Translations under genes and position numbers: made by a program | Part shown: one piece after another, positions 33,287 through 43,953 of the stretch | How the letters are laid out: every line of letters begins with the position of its first letter | How positions within the stretch are numbered: position 1 is the first letter of the stretch | NCBI GenBank assembly: GCA_037903475.1 | Contig: JBAJFG010000502.1 | Coordinates: forward strand, 213,501 to 277,500 | Direction: 5' to 3' | Length of the DNA stretch: 64,000 bases | Origin: Ancylostoma caninum | Taxonomy: Eukaryota; Nematoda; Chromadorea; Rhabditida; Ancylostomatidae | The notes under the pieces: generated by a model | Seen by the model: the letters and a program-made list of their open reading frames with translations, nothing else | Told to the model about the DNA's origin: nothing | The model's database searches: none

Positions 33287-36200
33287 ATGGGCAAGACGCT
33301 CGAGGACGTGAACATGAGGGAGTCTTCGGATGAAGACGAAGAAGTGCAGCAAGTGGAACCGGTGAGTCATTCCGAGAATGAGTTTCCGGATGTGACTATC
33401 GTAGCAGAGTTGAGGGATGTTACGGAAATGTTAAGGGGAATCCCTGAGGTAATCAGTAGAGAAATAGCCGAACATAAGATCTCATCAAGATACAAGGAGA
33501 GACATTTTGAAACTCTTAAGAGGGAAATCGATGTAGTTTGTAGTAAAGTAGAGAGGTTGGAAGCGAACTGTCGAGTGACAAGAGTGCTTCATGAAAAGCT
33601 GTTTGAATCATTGAATGATAGGGGCATTGAGTCTAAAGAGGACTGGGCTCAGTATATGAGCACCATAGAGAGAGATGGGGAGATGCTAGCAGAACTGTGT
33701 GACATATTAGGAACTGATATGTTACAGATCATGGACGCTGTAAAGGACATCAAGGCAAAAGCCGAGAGTGCCGGAGCTGGCAGGAATGGCAAGACGACCC
33801 TAGAAATGGTGCAAGGTAGGACATCGAAGTTGGCTATGAATTCGGGGAATGAGGTGACAAATAATGTGCGCCACTTGCAGACACAGTCGAAAGCGGAGCC
33901 AACTGGACAGTGTTACGAGCAAGGATGGAGGCCATGTGCGCAGACATTATGGGAAAACCCACGAGAGGCAACAGGTCAGAACTTTGGCTTCGAAATGATA
34001 AACTGCCTCCAATCGCTGTCCTGTATGGACCCGGGTGTATTTAAAGGGAGGCCCAATGAGAACTTCAGTGAGTTCATAAGGAGGTTTAGGAGGAAGTACC
34101 AGCGGGTGCTTAGTGATCAGACCCTAGTAGAGATATTAGGGGACGATCATCTAGGTGGACGGGCTAAGAGTGTGTTCTTGTCCCTGCCGGTAGAAGTAAA
34201 AAGGAAAGGGTTTGAGGAAGTAGTAAGTGAGTTGGGCAAATTGTTAGCAGAGGATTCGGTGGCAGCCAGGATGCGAGCTATCGCAGAACTACGTGAATTG
34301 AAGATCCGTCCAAATCAGGACGTAGCGGAGTTCTGCGTGGCATTGGAAAAACTGGGAAGGAAATCCAATCCAGACAGCAGCGTTCAGGACCGCTCGCTTG
34401 AGTTCGCGCAGATCCTGCTTTCAAATTTGAAGCACTGGCCTGAACACATTCAGTTGCTTAGCGCTTTACATGGAGTGAAGCCAGAGAGGGCCTATGAGGA
34501 GGTCAAGCAACTGGCTTTGGCAATCGAGACGTCAAGGAAAGTGTATGGAGTCTCAGAACCGGGGAAGCAAATGGTACGTCAGGACTGGAGGGTCAGGTCC
34601 AAATACTATAATAGGAGTCGTCCCGACCCAGATAGAGAGAGAAGGGAGGAAGTTGGTTGGAAGAGAGAGGTGGTTGTAGAAAGGAGGGAGGTAGCCGATC
34701 ACCAGAGGAGGAAACACTTCGATGGTGACGTACACGAGGGCCCAAGCCGCCCACGTGACACTGTTAGGGAAGCGAGAGAGGAGAGACTCAAGGAAGGAAG
34801 AAACAATGAAACCAGGAAATGTTTTAACTGCTCTCGTTATGGGCACATTGGAAGAGATTGTCCACAAAGAAAAGCCCAAGTAAAGCAAATTGGGGAAAAG
34901 CTGTCAACGGAGACAGATGCAAGTAGCACACACATCTCGGAGGTAATAACAAGAGCAAGAAGCATGGGACTGAAGACGACAGCCACAGCAACGGCGAAAA
35001 AGCCTTTAATCGGAAGGAAGGTTTCTGTATGGGCAAAGCTGCTGGACAGTAGAGTCGCAGCATTACTAGACACAGGGTCTATGATAAGCATAGTGCCCGT
35101 AGGTGTACTAATAAGGGCAAGGAATAGAGGATTCGACGTGGACTGCCTAGAGGTGATTCCGGAGAAGGAAATGGAGTCTGTATACGACGCGTCGAACCAC
35201 AAAATGGAATTCCTCGGAGCCGTAAAAATAACTGTAGAGCTAGAAGAGGGCAGGAAAAATGAGGTGGCCTTCCACATCCTGGACAGTAGCGACAACGAAA
35301 TCCTACTGGGAACGAACTCACTGGAAGACTTGGGAGTTCAGCTAACACTCTCGAAAGCCGAAGAAGACGTTCTTGAAGCGGAAGGTCTGAACTCGTCAAA
35401 AGTGACGGTGGCTAGGAGAGTGTATGTCCCACCACACAGTTCGGTAGTAGTCTCTGCGCGGTGTGAGGTCAAAGAGGAAACGACTGAAGGGGTCGTATGG
35501 CCGACGCGTAAGGGACTAGAGGTTGGGGTTTTCACAATCCGGAACCAAGAACTCAACATGCCGCTATACAATGACAGTGAAGAGCCACTGATCCTAAGAG
35601 AAGGAGAGGAGCTAGGCCGTTGGGGCACAGAAAAGTGGAAAGAGAGCTGGGAAGAGCTGAACCCACTAATGATGAGTGACCCCACACAGCATATGAGTAA
35701 AGAAGAGCGGCAATCGGTGCTATACAACCAAATAAAAGAGAGCTCGAATGTGAAGGAGTTAAACGGTGATGTGAAGAGTGTATTGGATGAGTATGCAGAT
35801 GCATTCTCAATATGTGATACAGAACTGACCGGAACGAACGTGACTGAAATGGACATAGACACGGGAAACAATAAGCCGATAAAAATGAAAACCCGTCCTG
35901 TTCCATTGGGAATTCGGAGTAAGCTGAAAGAACTGCTTATGGACCTGCAAAAGAGGAAAATAATTGAGAAGAGTAGCTCAGAATGGGCGTTCCCTATAGT
36001 GCTAGTGGAGAAGAAAGACGGTAGCCTTAGGCTCTGCGTCGACTATAGGAAATTGAACAAGAGGATCAAACAAGATTCATATCCGCTGCCTACGTTGGAC
36101 GCTATTCTTCAAAGCATGGCCGGGAAGAAGTGCTTCTCCACACTTGACCTCTGTAGCGGATATTGGCAGATCCCACTGTCGCCTGAGGCAAGAGAAAAGT

Positions 36201-36679
36201 CGGCGTTTACCACACCAGATGGCTTGTTTCAATTCAGAGTAACCCCGTTTGGATTGAGCACGAGCCCAGCAGTGTTCCAAAGGCTAATGGACACGGTTTT
36301 GCATGAACTATTGGGAACAGAAGTTTTCTGCTATATCGACGACATAATGATTTGCACGGAAATCCGGGATAGACATATAGAGCTCCTTCGTAAAGTTTGT
36401 GCTAAGTTGCAAGAAGCCGGGTTAAGACTAAAAGCCCAGAAGTGCGTTCTGTTACAAGAAAAAGTGAGCTTTCTGGGTCATGTAATTGACGGGGATGGCG
36501 TCCATGTGGATCCGAAGAAAGTGGAGGCAATCGTCAACTACCCTGCGCCCAGAAATCTGAAGGAGCTGCGAACTTTTCTCGGAATGGCGTCATTTTATCG
36601 AAAGTTTTGTTTGGGTTTCTCCAAGCACGCAGGATGTCTGTTCGCTCTGACGTCGTCCAAAGCAATGTGGAAGTGCTGA
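33287..36679 (+). CDS. Element B Gag-protease-RT polyprotein
   Basis: 1130 residues. Residues 1-500 are Gag: an acidic start, a coiled-coil region, then a capsid-like part containing FKGRPNENFSEFIRRFRRKY. A basic region and one zinc knuckle (CFNCSRYGHIGRDC, about residues 511-524) follow. Protease: AALLDTGSMISIVP near residue 593, with NEILLGTNSLEDLG. RT begins near residue 860 (MKTRPVPLGIRSKLKELL) and has LRLCVDYRKLNKRI, FSTLDLCSGYWQIPL with the motif-A Asp intact, CYIDDIM near residue 1015, and VSFLGHVIDG. It stops at 36677-36679 where the family continues, so one base is missing or extra here. Ty3/gypsy. Confidence 0.93.
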   Translation: MGKTLEDVNMRESSDEDEEVQQVEPVSHSENEFPDVTIVAELRDVTEMLRGIPEVISREIAEHKISSRYKERHFETLKREIDVVCSKVERLEANCRVTRVLHEKLFESLNDRGIESKEDWAQYMSTIERDGEMLAELCDILGTDMLQIMDAVKDIKAKAESAGAGRNGKTTLEMVQGRTSKLAMNSGNEVTNNVRHLQTQSKAEPTGQCYEQGWRPCAQTLWENPREATGQNFGFEMINCLQSLSCMDPGVFKGRPNENFSEFIRRFRRKYQRVLSDQTLVEILGDDHLGGRAKSVFLSLPVEVKRKGFEEVVSELGKLLAEDSVAARMRAIAELRELKIRPNQDVAEFCVALEKLGRKSNPDSSVQDRSLEFAQILLSNLKHWPEHIQLLSALHGVKPERAYEEVKQLALAIETSRKVYGVSEPGKQMVRQDWRVRSKYYNRSRPDPDRERREEVGWKREVVVERREVADHQRRKHFDGDVHEGPSRPRDTVREAREERLKEGRNNETRKCFNCSRYGHIGRDCPQRKAQVKQIGEKLSTETDASSTHISEVITRARSMGLKTTATATAKKPLIGRKVSVWAKLLDSRVAALLDTGSMISIVPVGVLIRARNRGFDVDCLEVIPEKEMESVYDASNHKMEFLGAVKITVELEEGRKNEVAFHILDSSDNEILLGTNSLEDLGVQLTLSKAEEDVLEAEGLNSSKVTVARRVYVPPHSSVVVSARCEVKEETTEGVVWPTRKGLEVGVFTIRNQELNMPLYNDSEEPLILREGEELGRWGTEKWKESWEELNPLMMSDPTQHMSKEERQSVLYNQIKESSNVKELNGDVKSVLDEYADAFSICDTELTGTNVTEMDIDTGNNKPIKMKTRPVPLGIRSKLKELLMDLQKRKIIEKSSSEWAFPIVLVEKKDGSLRLCVDYRKLNKRIKQDSYPLPTLDAILQSMAGKKCFSTLDLCSGYWQIPLSPEAREKSAFTTPDGLFQFRVTPFGLSTSPAVFQRLMDTVLHELLGTEVFCYIDDIMICTEIRDRHIELLRKVCAKLQEAGLRLKAQKCVLLQEKVSFLGHVIDGDGVHVDPKKVEAIVNYPAPRNLKELRTFLGMASFYRKFCLGFSKHAGCLFALTSSKAMWKC

Positions 36680-36689
36680 TCATGAAGAG

Positions 36690-37415
36690 GCTTTCGAGAA
36701 AGTGAAGAAGATGATCAGCTCAGCGCCTGTGCTAACGCAACCAGATGTCGAAGCAGCCAGGAAGGGAGAAAAGCCTTTTGTTATATTCACGGATGCGTCG
36801 ACAACGGGTCTTGGTGCAGTTCTCTCACAAGAAGGAAAAGATGGTCACTTACATCCGATTTTCTTCGCGTCAAAAAGCTTAAGTAGAGCGGAAAGAAGAT
36901 ATCACGTCACAGATCTAGAGGGACTTAGGGTCGTCTTTGCAGTTAGAAAGTTCCACATGTTCATCTATGGCCTTCCCACAACTGTAATGACGGACCATCA
37001 ATCCTTAACGGCGTTGTTCCAAAGGTCTAACGTATCAGCGCGTGTACTAAGGTGGTCGCTGGAACTGCAGAGGTACAACCTGCAAATCAAGTACGTTAAG
37101 GGTAAAGCGAACGTCGTGGCTGACGCTTTGGGTAGAGGTGTTGCGCAGATGGAGGAATCTCTAGCTGGAGAAAATGACGCTGTAGTTAATGTAGTGGCGA
37201 CCAAGGAAGATACAAAGTGGATGGCGGAACTACGAAACGACTCGGATTTTGGAGAGGTCATTGACGCTGTAGAGAAAGGAAAGCTAGAAGGTGTAGTGCG
37301 GATACCTGGACTAAGATTTCCTTCACGCGTTGCCGATTTCGTCATTGAAGGAGGAGAGCTGATGGTGTACCAAGAAGATGGAAGCCTAACTTTCGTAGTA
37401 CCAAATCTTCCATGA
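36690..37415 (+). CDS. Element B RNase H
   Basis: The open frame from 36702 continues Pol after a one-base shift at about 36675. It has FVIFTDASTTGLGAVLSQEG, VTDLEGLRVVFAVRKF, MTDHQSLTALF and ANVVADALGRG, giving the D-E-D-D set of retroelement RNase H. It ends at a TGA at 37413-37415, where a second one-base shift separates it from integrase. Confidence 0.9.
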   Translation, partial: AFEKVKKMISSAPVLTQPDVEAARKGEKPFVIFTDASTTGLGAVLSQEGKDGHLHPIFFASKSLSRAERRYHVTDLEGLRVVFAVRKFHMFIYGLPTTVMTDHQSLTALFQRSNVSARVLRWSLELQRYNLQIKYVKGKANVVADALGRGVAQMEESLAGENDAVVNVVATKEDTKWMAELRNDSDFGEVIDAVEKGKLEGVVRIPGLRFPSRVADFVIEGGELMVYQEDGSLTFVVPNLP

Positions 37416-37431
37416 AGTTCATAATGGGCAG

Positions 37432-39621
37432 GTGTCAGGACATTTTAGTGCTCATAAGGTGTTAAACCTTCTCAAGAAACGCGTGTTCTGGCCAGGGATG
37501 ACGCAAGACGTCCATAAATGGACCAAGGAGTGCCAGAAATGCTTCATTCACAACCACAAGCAAGTAACGGTTCCTCCCCTCAAGCCAATAGTAACTGGAA
37601 GACCTTATGAGGTAATAGGGGTAGACATTCTGGAGCTCGGGATGACATCAACAGGTAACCGTTACGCTGTAACTGTAATCGACTTGTTCTCCAAATTCGC
37701 GGCAGCATATCCTGTACCGGATAAGTCCGCTCGCACGGTCGCAAACACATTGTTCGTTAGATGGATAGCAGAGGGGTGCCGTTGGCCCAAAGCCATTCTG
37801 TCCGACAGAGGAGGAGAATTTGAAAACAAAGTTATGGAGGAAATTACCGAAATCACCAGAATAAGGCACTTATTCACTAAAGGTTACAACCCCCGAGAGA
37901 ACGGGGTCACTGAAAGGCTCAACGGGACAATTCTCGCAATGCTGCGAAAATCAACGATGATCCCCACGGAATGGGACAAGAGATTGCCATTTTGCATGAT
38001 GGCGTATAATATGACCCCGCATGCGGCGACTGGCGAGAGCCCATACTTCATTCTTCATGGTAGGGATGCAAATTTTCCGTCTGAGATTATCCCTAATGGC
38101 GGACAATCCTGGTACCTGATTGACAGAGATGCGGATGATTACAAGACAGAAATTCTGCAAGCTGTGGCGGAAGTGCACGAGAGAGTGAAAGCGTACAACG
38201 ACCGAGTGAGGGAAAGTATGAAAAGGCAGTATGACAACCGCAACAAAGTTAACCCAGAGCGCCATCCGAAGGTAGGAGAAAGGGTTTATGTTATGGCTCC
38301 AAATGAAAAAGCGAAGAACACCCACCCGAAGTTGATTTCGGAATGGGCAGGGCCATTCCGAGTACTAGAAACCAGTGAGAACTCAGCATTAGTTACTAGG
38401 ATTGGAGAAGATGAGGACCCACTTAGGATACAATTTGATAAGTTGAGAGTAGTCCCAAGTTACATACCCAATGATAGAATAGACACACAGACCATGCGAG
38501 GACGGCGAGGCAGAAAATCTGCTAAAAATAAAGTGAGTGTACTGACAGTAAAATGTTTCAGTGGCGCAACGTTGCTGAGTCCTCTTGAAAGGGGACACTT
38601 GCTCTTCAAGTGTTCCGATGGATGTCTGGAAGACGCCACTCTGAGTGATGTACGAGGATGCAATTTCCCCGGTGCGGTCGCGAGAGAGCCGGTTACGACT
38701 TTGGGGAGCGCATGGTTAGCGACGAGCATCTTCCGAAGGACGGATATCAGCATTGGAGAGAAAATAAGGATGCACCGAGAAGGAGTTGTGTGTTATGACG
38801 CAGATTCGCTCAAGGAGGTTCTGAAGATGGCCTACCACAAATGTATAGATTGGACGGACTTCCTCGCCAATACGAAGAGAATCGTAAAGCATGCCCCGGT
38901 GGAAGGTCATTATTTCGACAGTTCGTATGATGAGGCACTAAGGATGGTCAGGAACGAGCTTGATGAAGAAACAGCGCGAAACTGGCCGCAGAAAAGAGGT
39001 CCTGTTGGATTCATAGCGGGAGAAGGAGCGTTAGCACTCGAAAGAGACGGCCAAAGAGGAGATATCCTGGTCAAGATGGCAACCACGTTCGACCGAATGC
39101 TGGAAATCCTCGAAGAATGGTCTACTTTTCGAACTTGGGTCGTCGTCTGGCCCATTGATGAAAGGATGAGCGAAGAAATGTCGAAAAGACTGCTGAAATT
39201 GGCGAAAACCCAGTTGGAAGCCGGTGGAAAGATCGTTACTATTTGGCCGCCTGTGAACGAGAAGAATGTGGCAAAGTGGCGTACGGTTATCGAGCTTTGG
39301 AGAACGTTGGATGACGCTCTTTTGAAAATCGACGTCGGGAACAACGTCTTCACAACGTCAAGCGTCAAGATGATCGAAGGGAAAATTTTTATTGAAGCCG
39401 GATCGCCGGAAGGAAGCGGACAGTTTTTTACGAGTCGTGTCGGTGCTGGAGTGCCGAAATATGTGTACGAGGCGGCTAGGAGAAAAGCCATTGGTGCATT
39501 ATTACCTCAGTTGCCAGATTCTCGTTTTTTGACATCGAGGGCGATGTCATCGCCGGGGGAGGGCGTGTTGGAAAGGGGAGGTCAAAGGGGCCTTCCCGCC
39601 AAACGGCGCGCAGCGTGTTGA
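37432..39621 (+). CDS. Element B integrase with a long C-terminal extension
   Basis: Residues 1-345 are integrase. The His half of the zinc finger starts before residue 10, CQKC follows near residue 36, and catalytic residues lie in GVDILEL, LSDRGGEF and GVTERLNG (35 residues between the last two). An SH3-like end includes GERVYVMAPNEKAKN. Residues about 350-729 form an extra region without similarity I recognise. It includes WVVVWPIDERMSEEM and AGGKIVTIWPPVNEKN, with an alternating beta/alpha look. The frame runs 56 bases into the 3' LTR before its TGA. Product and role of the extension are unknown. Confidence 0.88.
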   Translation: MSGHFSAHKVLNLLKKRVFWPGMTQDVHKWTKECQKCFIHNHKQVTVPPLKPIVTGRPYEVIGVDILELGMTSTGNRYAVTVIDLFSKFAAAYPVPDKSARTVANTLFVRWIAEGCRWPKAILSDRGGEFENKVMEEITEITRIRHLFTKGYNPRENGVTERLNGTILAMLRKSTMIPTEWDKRLPFCMMAYNMTPHAATGESPYFILHGRDANFPSEIIPNGGQSWYLIDRDADDYKTEILQAVAEVHERVKAYNDRVRESMKRQYDNRNKVNPERHPKVGERVYVMAPNEKAKNTHPKLISEWAGPFRVLETSENSALVTRIGEDEDPLRIQFDKLRVVPSYIPNDRIDTQTMRGRRGRKSAKNKVSVLTVKCFSGATLLSPLERGHLLFKCSDGCLEDATLSDVRGCNFPGAVAREPVTTLGSAWLATSIFRRTDISIGEKIRMHREGVVCYDADSLKEVLKMAYHKCIDWTDFLANTKRIVKHAPVEGHYFDSSYDEALRMVRNELDEETARNWPQKRGPVGFIAGEGALALERDGQRGDILVKMATTFDRMLEILEEWSTFRTWVVVWPIDERMSEEMSKRLLKLAKTQLEAGGKIVTIWPPVNEKNVAKWRTVIELWRTLDDALLKIDVGNNVFTTSSVKMIEGKIFIEAGSPEGSGQFFTSRVGAGVPKYVYEAARRKAIGALLPQLPDSRFLTSRAMSSPGEGVLERGGQRGLPAKRRAAC

Positions 39622-39941
39622 CGCGCGGGAAATCTAAGTATTTGAGAAGGTGCCTGGCGGAAGAGACCAGGAGATTTCCCTGTGAGAGTTTACCGGTTGC
39701 TGCCCTCGCCCTGAGCGAGTCTTTTTTCTCGTCTTCTTTTCTACTGCCCTCGCCCGCCGACGACTTCGCCTGGACCGGCCGCCTCTCAGGATTTGTGATT
39801 CCTCATTATTGCGTGTTTTCCGTGTAGTATTTCGTTCTAATAAATTTTATTGAATCGCTTGTGTGCCGTGCTTACCGTTCACTCGTGTGACCGAGTATTT
39901 TACCTTGATCTCGTTTTGAACCTGGGTCATAACTACCCACA
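39566..39941 (+). repeat. Element B, 3' LTR
   Basis: 376 bp, preceded by a purine-rich GCCGGGGGAGGG that may be the polypurine tract. It is nearly identical to the 5' LTR, which indicates a recent insertion. Confidence 0.95.
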
Positions 39942-40600
39942 ATATATAATGGAGGTAACATCTATAAACAAGTTAGGGGGATACCGCAAGCAACTTCATG
40001 CAGTCCACAGTTAGCCGACTTGATTCTAGCATGCATGGAGTATGAGTATATTAGGAATAAAATTATGGAAGTAGAAAATATAAATCATTTAAAATTATAC
40101 AATAACACATTTAGATACATAGACGATATTTTACACATTTCCAGTAGTGCCAAGATATTTGAAGATAGTCTTAAAGAAATATATGATGGAACATTAATCA
40201 TAGAAAAAACTAATAAATCATTTAAAAGGACCACATTTCTGGACTTAGAATTGACAATAACAGGTAGTAGAATATGTACAAAACTCTACAATAAAACAGA
40301 TGACTATAACTTTAGAGTAATTAAATATCCTAACTTCGCGTCAAACATACCAAGAGGGATTATTATAAATACTTTTTCAACAGAACTTATTAGGATTTAC
40401 AGAACTTGTAGCATGGGAAGATTTTATAAAACGAACTTCAGAACTATGTTTAACTTGTTTGCATAACAACTGGGATAAAGCAAGTATCATCAGAACATTG
40501 CACAAAACAACTGTCAATAATGGCTTCATACTTAGAAAGTACGGGTTTGAATTGACATATTGCATTTCCTTGGTACACCAAATAAGCTTGATATGGAGGT
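39942..40600 (+). pseudogene. Penelope-like/unclassified RT, C-terminal part
   Basis: This resumes the gene cut by element B: IYKQVRGIPQATSCSPQLAD (palm B), RYIDDILHISSS with the YIDD active site near 40114, TFLDLELTITGS, LYNKTDDYNFRVIKYPNF and IPRGIIINTFSTELIRIYR. A frameshift near 40465 carries the reading on to about 40600. The mariner insertion at 40613 follows directly. Joined across element B, the two halves match the domain order of one RT gene. Confidence 0.75.
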
Positions 40601-40614
40601 ACGTTGATGTAATA

Positions 40615-41890
40615 TTAGGTTGGTCCAAAAATAATGCGCGTTTTCATGCCTTTGATTCCGAACCTCATAACTCCTTTCAAAATCGATCTTTTTCGAGAGG
40701 CTTAGAACTGCTACAATCCGCAATCTCCAGCAATAAGATAGATGTTCTCCGACTACCGTGCATTTCTGATAGGACCTTCTAGAATCGACTAACTTCCGGA
40801 GGGCAGTTTTGGTATCAGCTTAGTCTTCGAGAAGATTCTCCAGGAAGAAGTCGTCCAGGATCTCGGAGAAGTGGTAGTCGGTGAGCGAGAAGTTTGCTGA
40901 TTATGATATAGGAGTCCGAGCTTCCTAGCTCAATTGCTCCAACCTGTGAAGTATCTGTCGTGCAGGGTGTGCCTGGACGGTGCCGTGTAGGAGTGAAGAA
41001 TCTATTTTATTGAGCAGCGCTAGGCTCACACAGTGAAGTTTCTATTTTATTTTGTTTACTTCTTAAAAGTACTTACCAGATTAGGAAGAATGAATGAGCT
41101 GCAGCGAGCAGTTTTTGCAGCAGATCACCACAAAGTCGCCGTGACCTTATTTCGGTGTTGCTTTGGCTTCTGGGTGTGCTTCAGTGCATCTTTCTCGTCC
41201 AGCTGTTGGTCAAGGCACTTCATTTTGCCTAAGAGGGTCTATAGTTCATATTCAATTACTAAGCGGCCGACTGTTTGGTCGCAATTCTTTCACTACAGAT
41301 GCGCGAAGCAGACCTCTCAATGAGGATCAATGTGCTACACGTTCAGTATACGCGACATCGACTCGTCGAGCTTTTTCATCCTCCCATTTTCACTGAACGG
41401 AGGGATGGTCTGACAACAATCACCGGCGAGATTCCGCGAAAACAAATATGTTGTTTCGAATGGATGCTCTTCGATGATTGCCATAAGTTGGGGGTCGCAA
41501 ATCCCAGGAAGACCTATGTGACACTCCTTACTTTCGAAGCAAGGCACACCAAGCCAAAAAATCCAGGCGCAGCTCGGCGGAATGCATTCGCTCACACTCC
41601 CTTCGCCAAAACTATGGTGGTATCCGGAGCAATTCCTGCTGCGATGCCATCGAGTATCAGCTGGCTGAAGTGAGTTTGGCAAAAAAACTTGTTATGGCGC
41701 CTTTCGTTCCACGAATAAGAATTCACCAAAAACATGAACTTCGCTCAAAATGCATAGGATATTTGAAAAGGCCATGAAATTTGCTACAAAACCATGTGCA
41801 GCTTCTCAAGCCGATAATAAGAAACACAGGAAGTTTTCTGCACCAAAGATGAAGCAACGAAAAACGCGCATTATTTTTGCACCAACCTAA
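40615..41890 (-). mobile_element. Mariner 2, 1276 bp
   Basis: The terminal inverted repeat TTAGGTTGGTCCAAAAATAA (about 30 bp, one mismatch) is at both ends, each flanked by TA. The minus strand carries a decayed mariner transposase: FGEGSVSE, ICDPQLMAIIEEHPFETT and ENGRMKKLDE (about 41620-41350), then LDQQLDEKDALKHTQKPK (41235-41150) and TLW followed by a stop. The C-terminal half with the last catalytic Asp is missing or unrecognisable. Confidence 0.88.
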
Positions 41891-43865
41891 TAGTTTGATA
41901 CCAACACAACTGTGGTCGTACTTATAGTTGGATAGGTAGATTACTCGCTCAAACCAACTAGATCAAAATAGAAGGCGGGAAGTTAAACACTATATAAAGG
42001 TGTGAGGACACGCAGAGTAACTGCGGCCAAGCTCAGAACACATCATCACCCTCTAGTGCTATGTTGTACTCATTCATTTCTGCTATCTTGGACTAATCTA
42101 TTATTTCTAACAGATTCTGCTAGTTTAGCTCATCCTTAACACTTTGCATCTTTTTGAAACTTCCTTGGGAACTACTGATGAAAGGGTCACGTACCCGGGG
42201 GCACCAAGGAAGTCACACAACCGGTCTAGTTCTTAGCTCCGAAACCGGAAAGTGTGAAAATCTCTCATACATCGCTCTTCTCATTCACTATTCGGACTTG
42301 CCTTATCAATAAGATGTATTCTAGTACCTTAAAATCTTACTGAGGTAATGGGGTACTAACAATAGAGATTCTTAACAGTTCTACTCTTTGTGTCGGATTA
42401 TTCGAGCAATGTTGACCATTGTTGGGGCGTGACTGCCCATCTGCAACTGCCAATATCTGTGTTAGTACTGTGGAGACGTGCCATAAATTGGGTGGGAGCA
42501 CGTGCGAACATAACCCAGTCACACATAGGGTGGCTCAGCCATCCCCACAAGGCATCCGGAATGAGTTTGGAGCCATCACTCTCGGTACCTCTTGGATCAA
42601 ACACAGCCTACGCCAGACCTTGCGAAATCAGTGACCATTTTGCGTTTTTATCCATGCTACCTGTGGTTTGTTTTCGAAAAAGTGTTTTTTGTAGTCAGCA
42701 TCCTTGGCTTTCGTTGTCCGATCCGGACAAGAAAAGTCGCTAAAATTCAGAATTTTTCAATCCCAAATACCTTTCAACGCAAAACAATTACCTAACATGC
42801 TATTCTTGTTCCACAAACATAATATTAAACGAATGGTTTGTCCCCTTGACAGCTAAACCGTAATTATTCCCATTACTTTACACTTTGGGAGAAGTGCAAT
42901 AGAAATTATTCTTCAACTCTTCTGTATTTGGGTGATTCACGACATGTATTGGGAAATCACACCCGACACATCAATAATTGCCAAGCTCTACCTCTAAGAT
43001 GCAGAATATCCTGTTTTGGTTGAAAATTACACGTCCTAATCGAACATTTCCATGTTGTACACATGCATATACCGTGGGCGTGTCATTAGGCGCGTCAATT
43101 TTTGCAATTGAGCCGATGGCGGCAGGCAAAACAGATGGAGCGAGGCGAGCCGCACAATGACAGGGTGAACTGTCATCCCTTGGCGATAGGGTGGGGGGGG
43201 GGGGATCCGTGCTTTATAAAGAATAAGATGTGGGGAAGGTGACATGGATCTAACAACGTGTACGAGTGGCGCCACATGAATTTATTAGTAACCGCCTAAA
43301 CTTCAGTTCTTTGGTACAACTATCGTATACAGTGCCACCCAAAATTATCTAGCCTTTTGGAGTTTCCTCCAAAATTTCCATCAACGTAAAACTTGGAAGC
43401 TGAAGGTTTTATAGGAGTTATAAACACTTAAGCGATGAGGAAAACCATTGGAACCATTGCATTTCGTGACCATGTCTCCTTTAGAAACTTTTCCCTTCAA
43501 TGAGACCTGAAATGCGTGATTTTGTGGTGTTCTCAATGGGCCACAGAATGGATTATGTAAGTGGAACGCGACCAAAGATACCTTGAACTGAAATGAAACC
43601 AATTATGGTGGAATACGTACGCTAGTGGGCAAAAGATTGACATTTACAGGACCTATTTGACGACAAATCAACGGCAAAAAATTGTAGAATTCCTCACATC
43701 CTCGCTTATTCCATAAGTGCAGGTCGGTTGTTCTCCTCATAATTCTTTGTGCAGAAATAGGCGCATCTTTACCCAGCCCTAATCTTTAAGGCGACCTTCT
43801 GTTCCGATCATGAGAAAAATCCAAGCTTCTTTTCCTGTGGCATGCACTAATAAGTGCATCGCAAA

Positions 43866-43953
43866 CATATAGGAAACTCCAAGCGTACATAGACAAGAGT
43901 CGAGACCGCCGTGGTCCTGACTCTTGTCTGCGTCCATTTGGAGTTCTCTGTAT
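43866..43953. repeat. Imperfect inverted repeat
   Basis: About 42-bp arms centred near 43910. The inner GACAAGAGTC / GACTCTTGTC is perfect and the outer arms are about 78% paired (AACTCCAA / TTGGAGTT). Confidence 0.6.

Noticed and set aside
34553..36280. Several minus-strand frames of 67-177 codons
   Set aside because: They are antisense to element B Gag-Pol, whose plus-strand domains are unambiguous.
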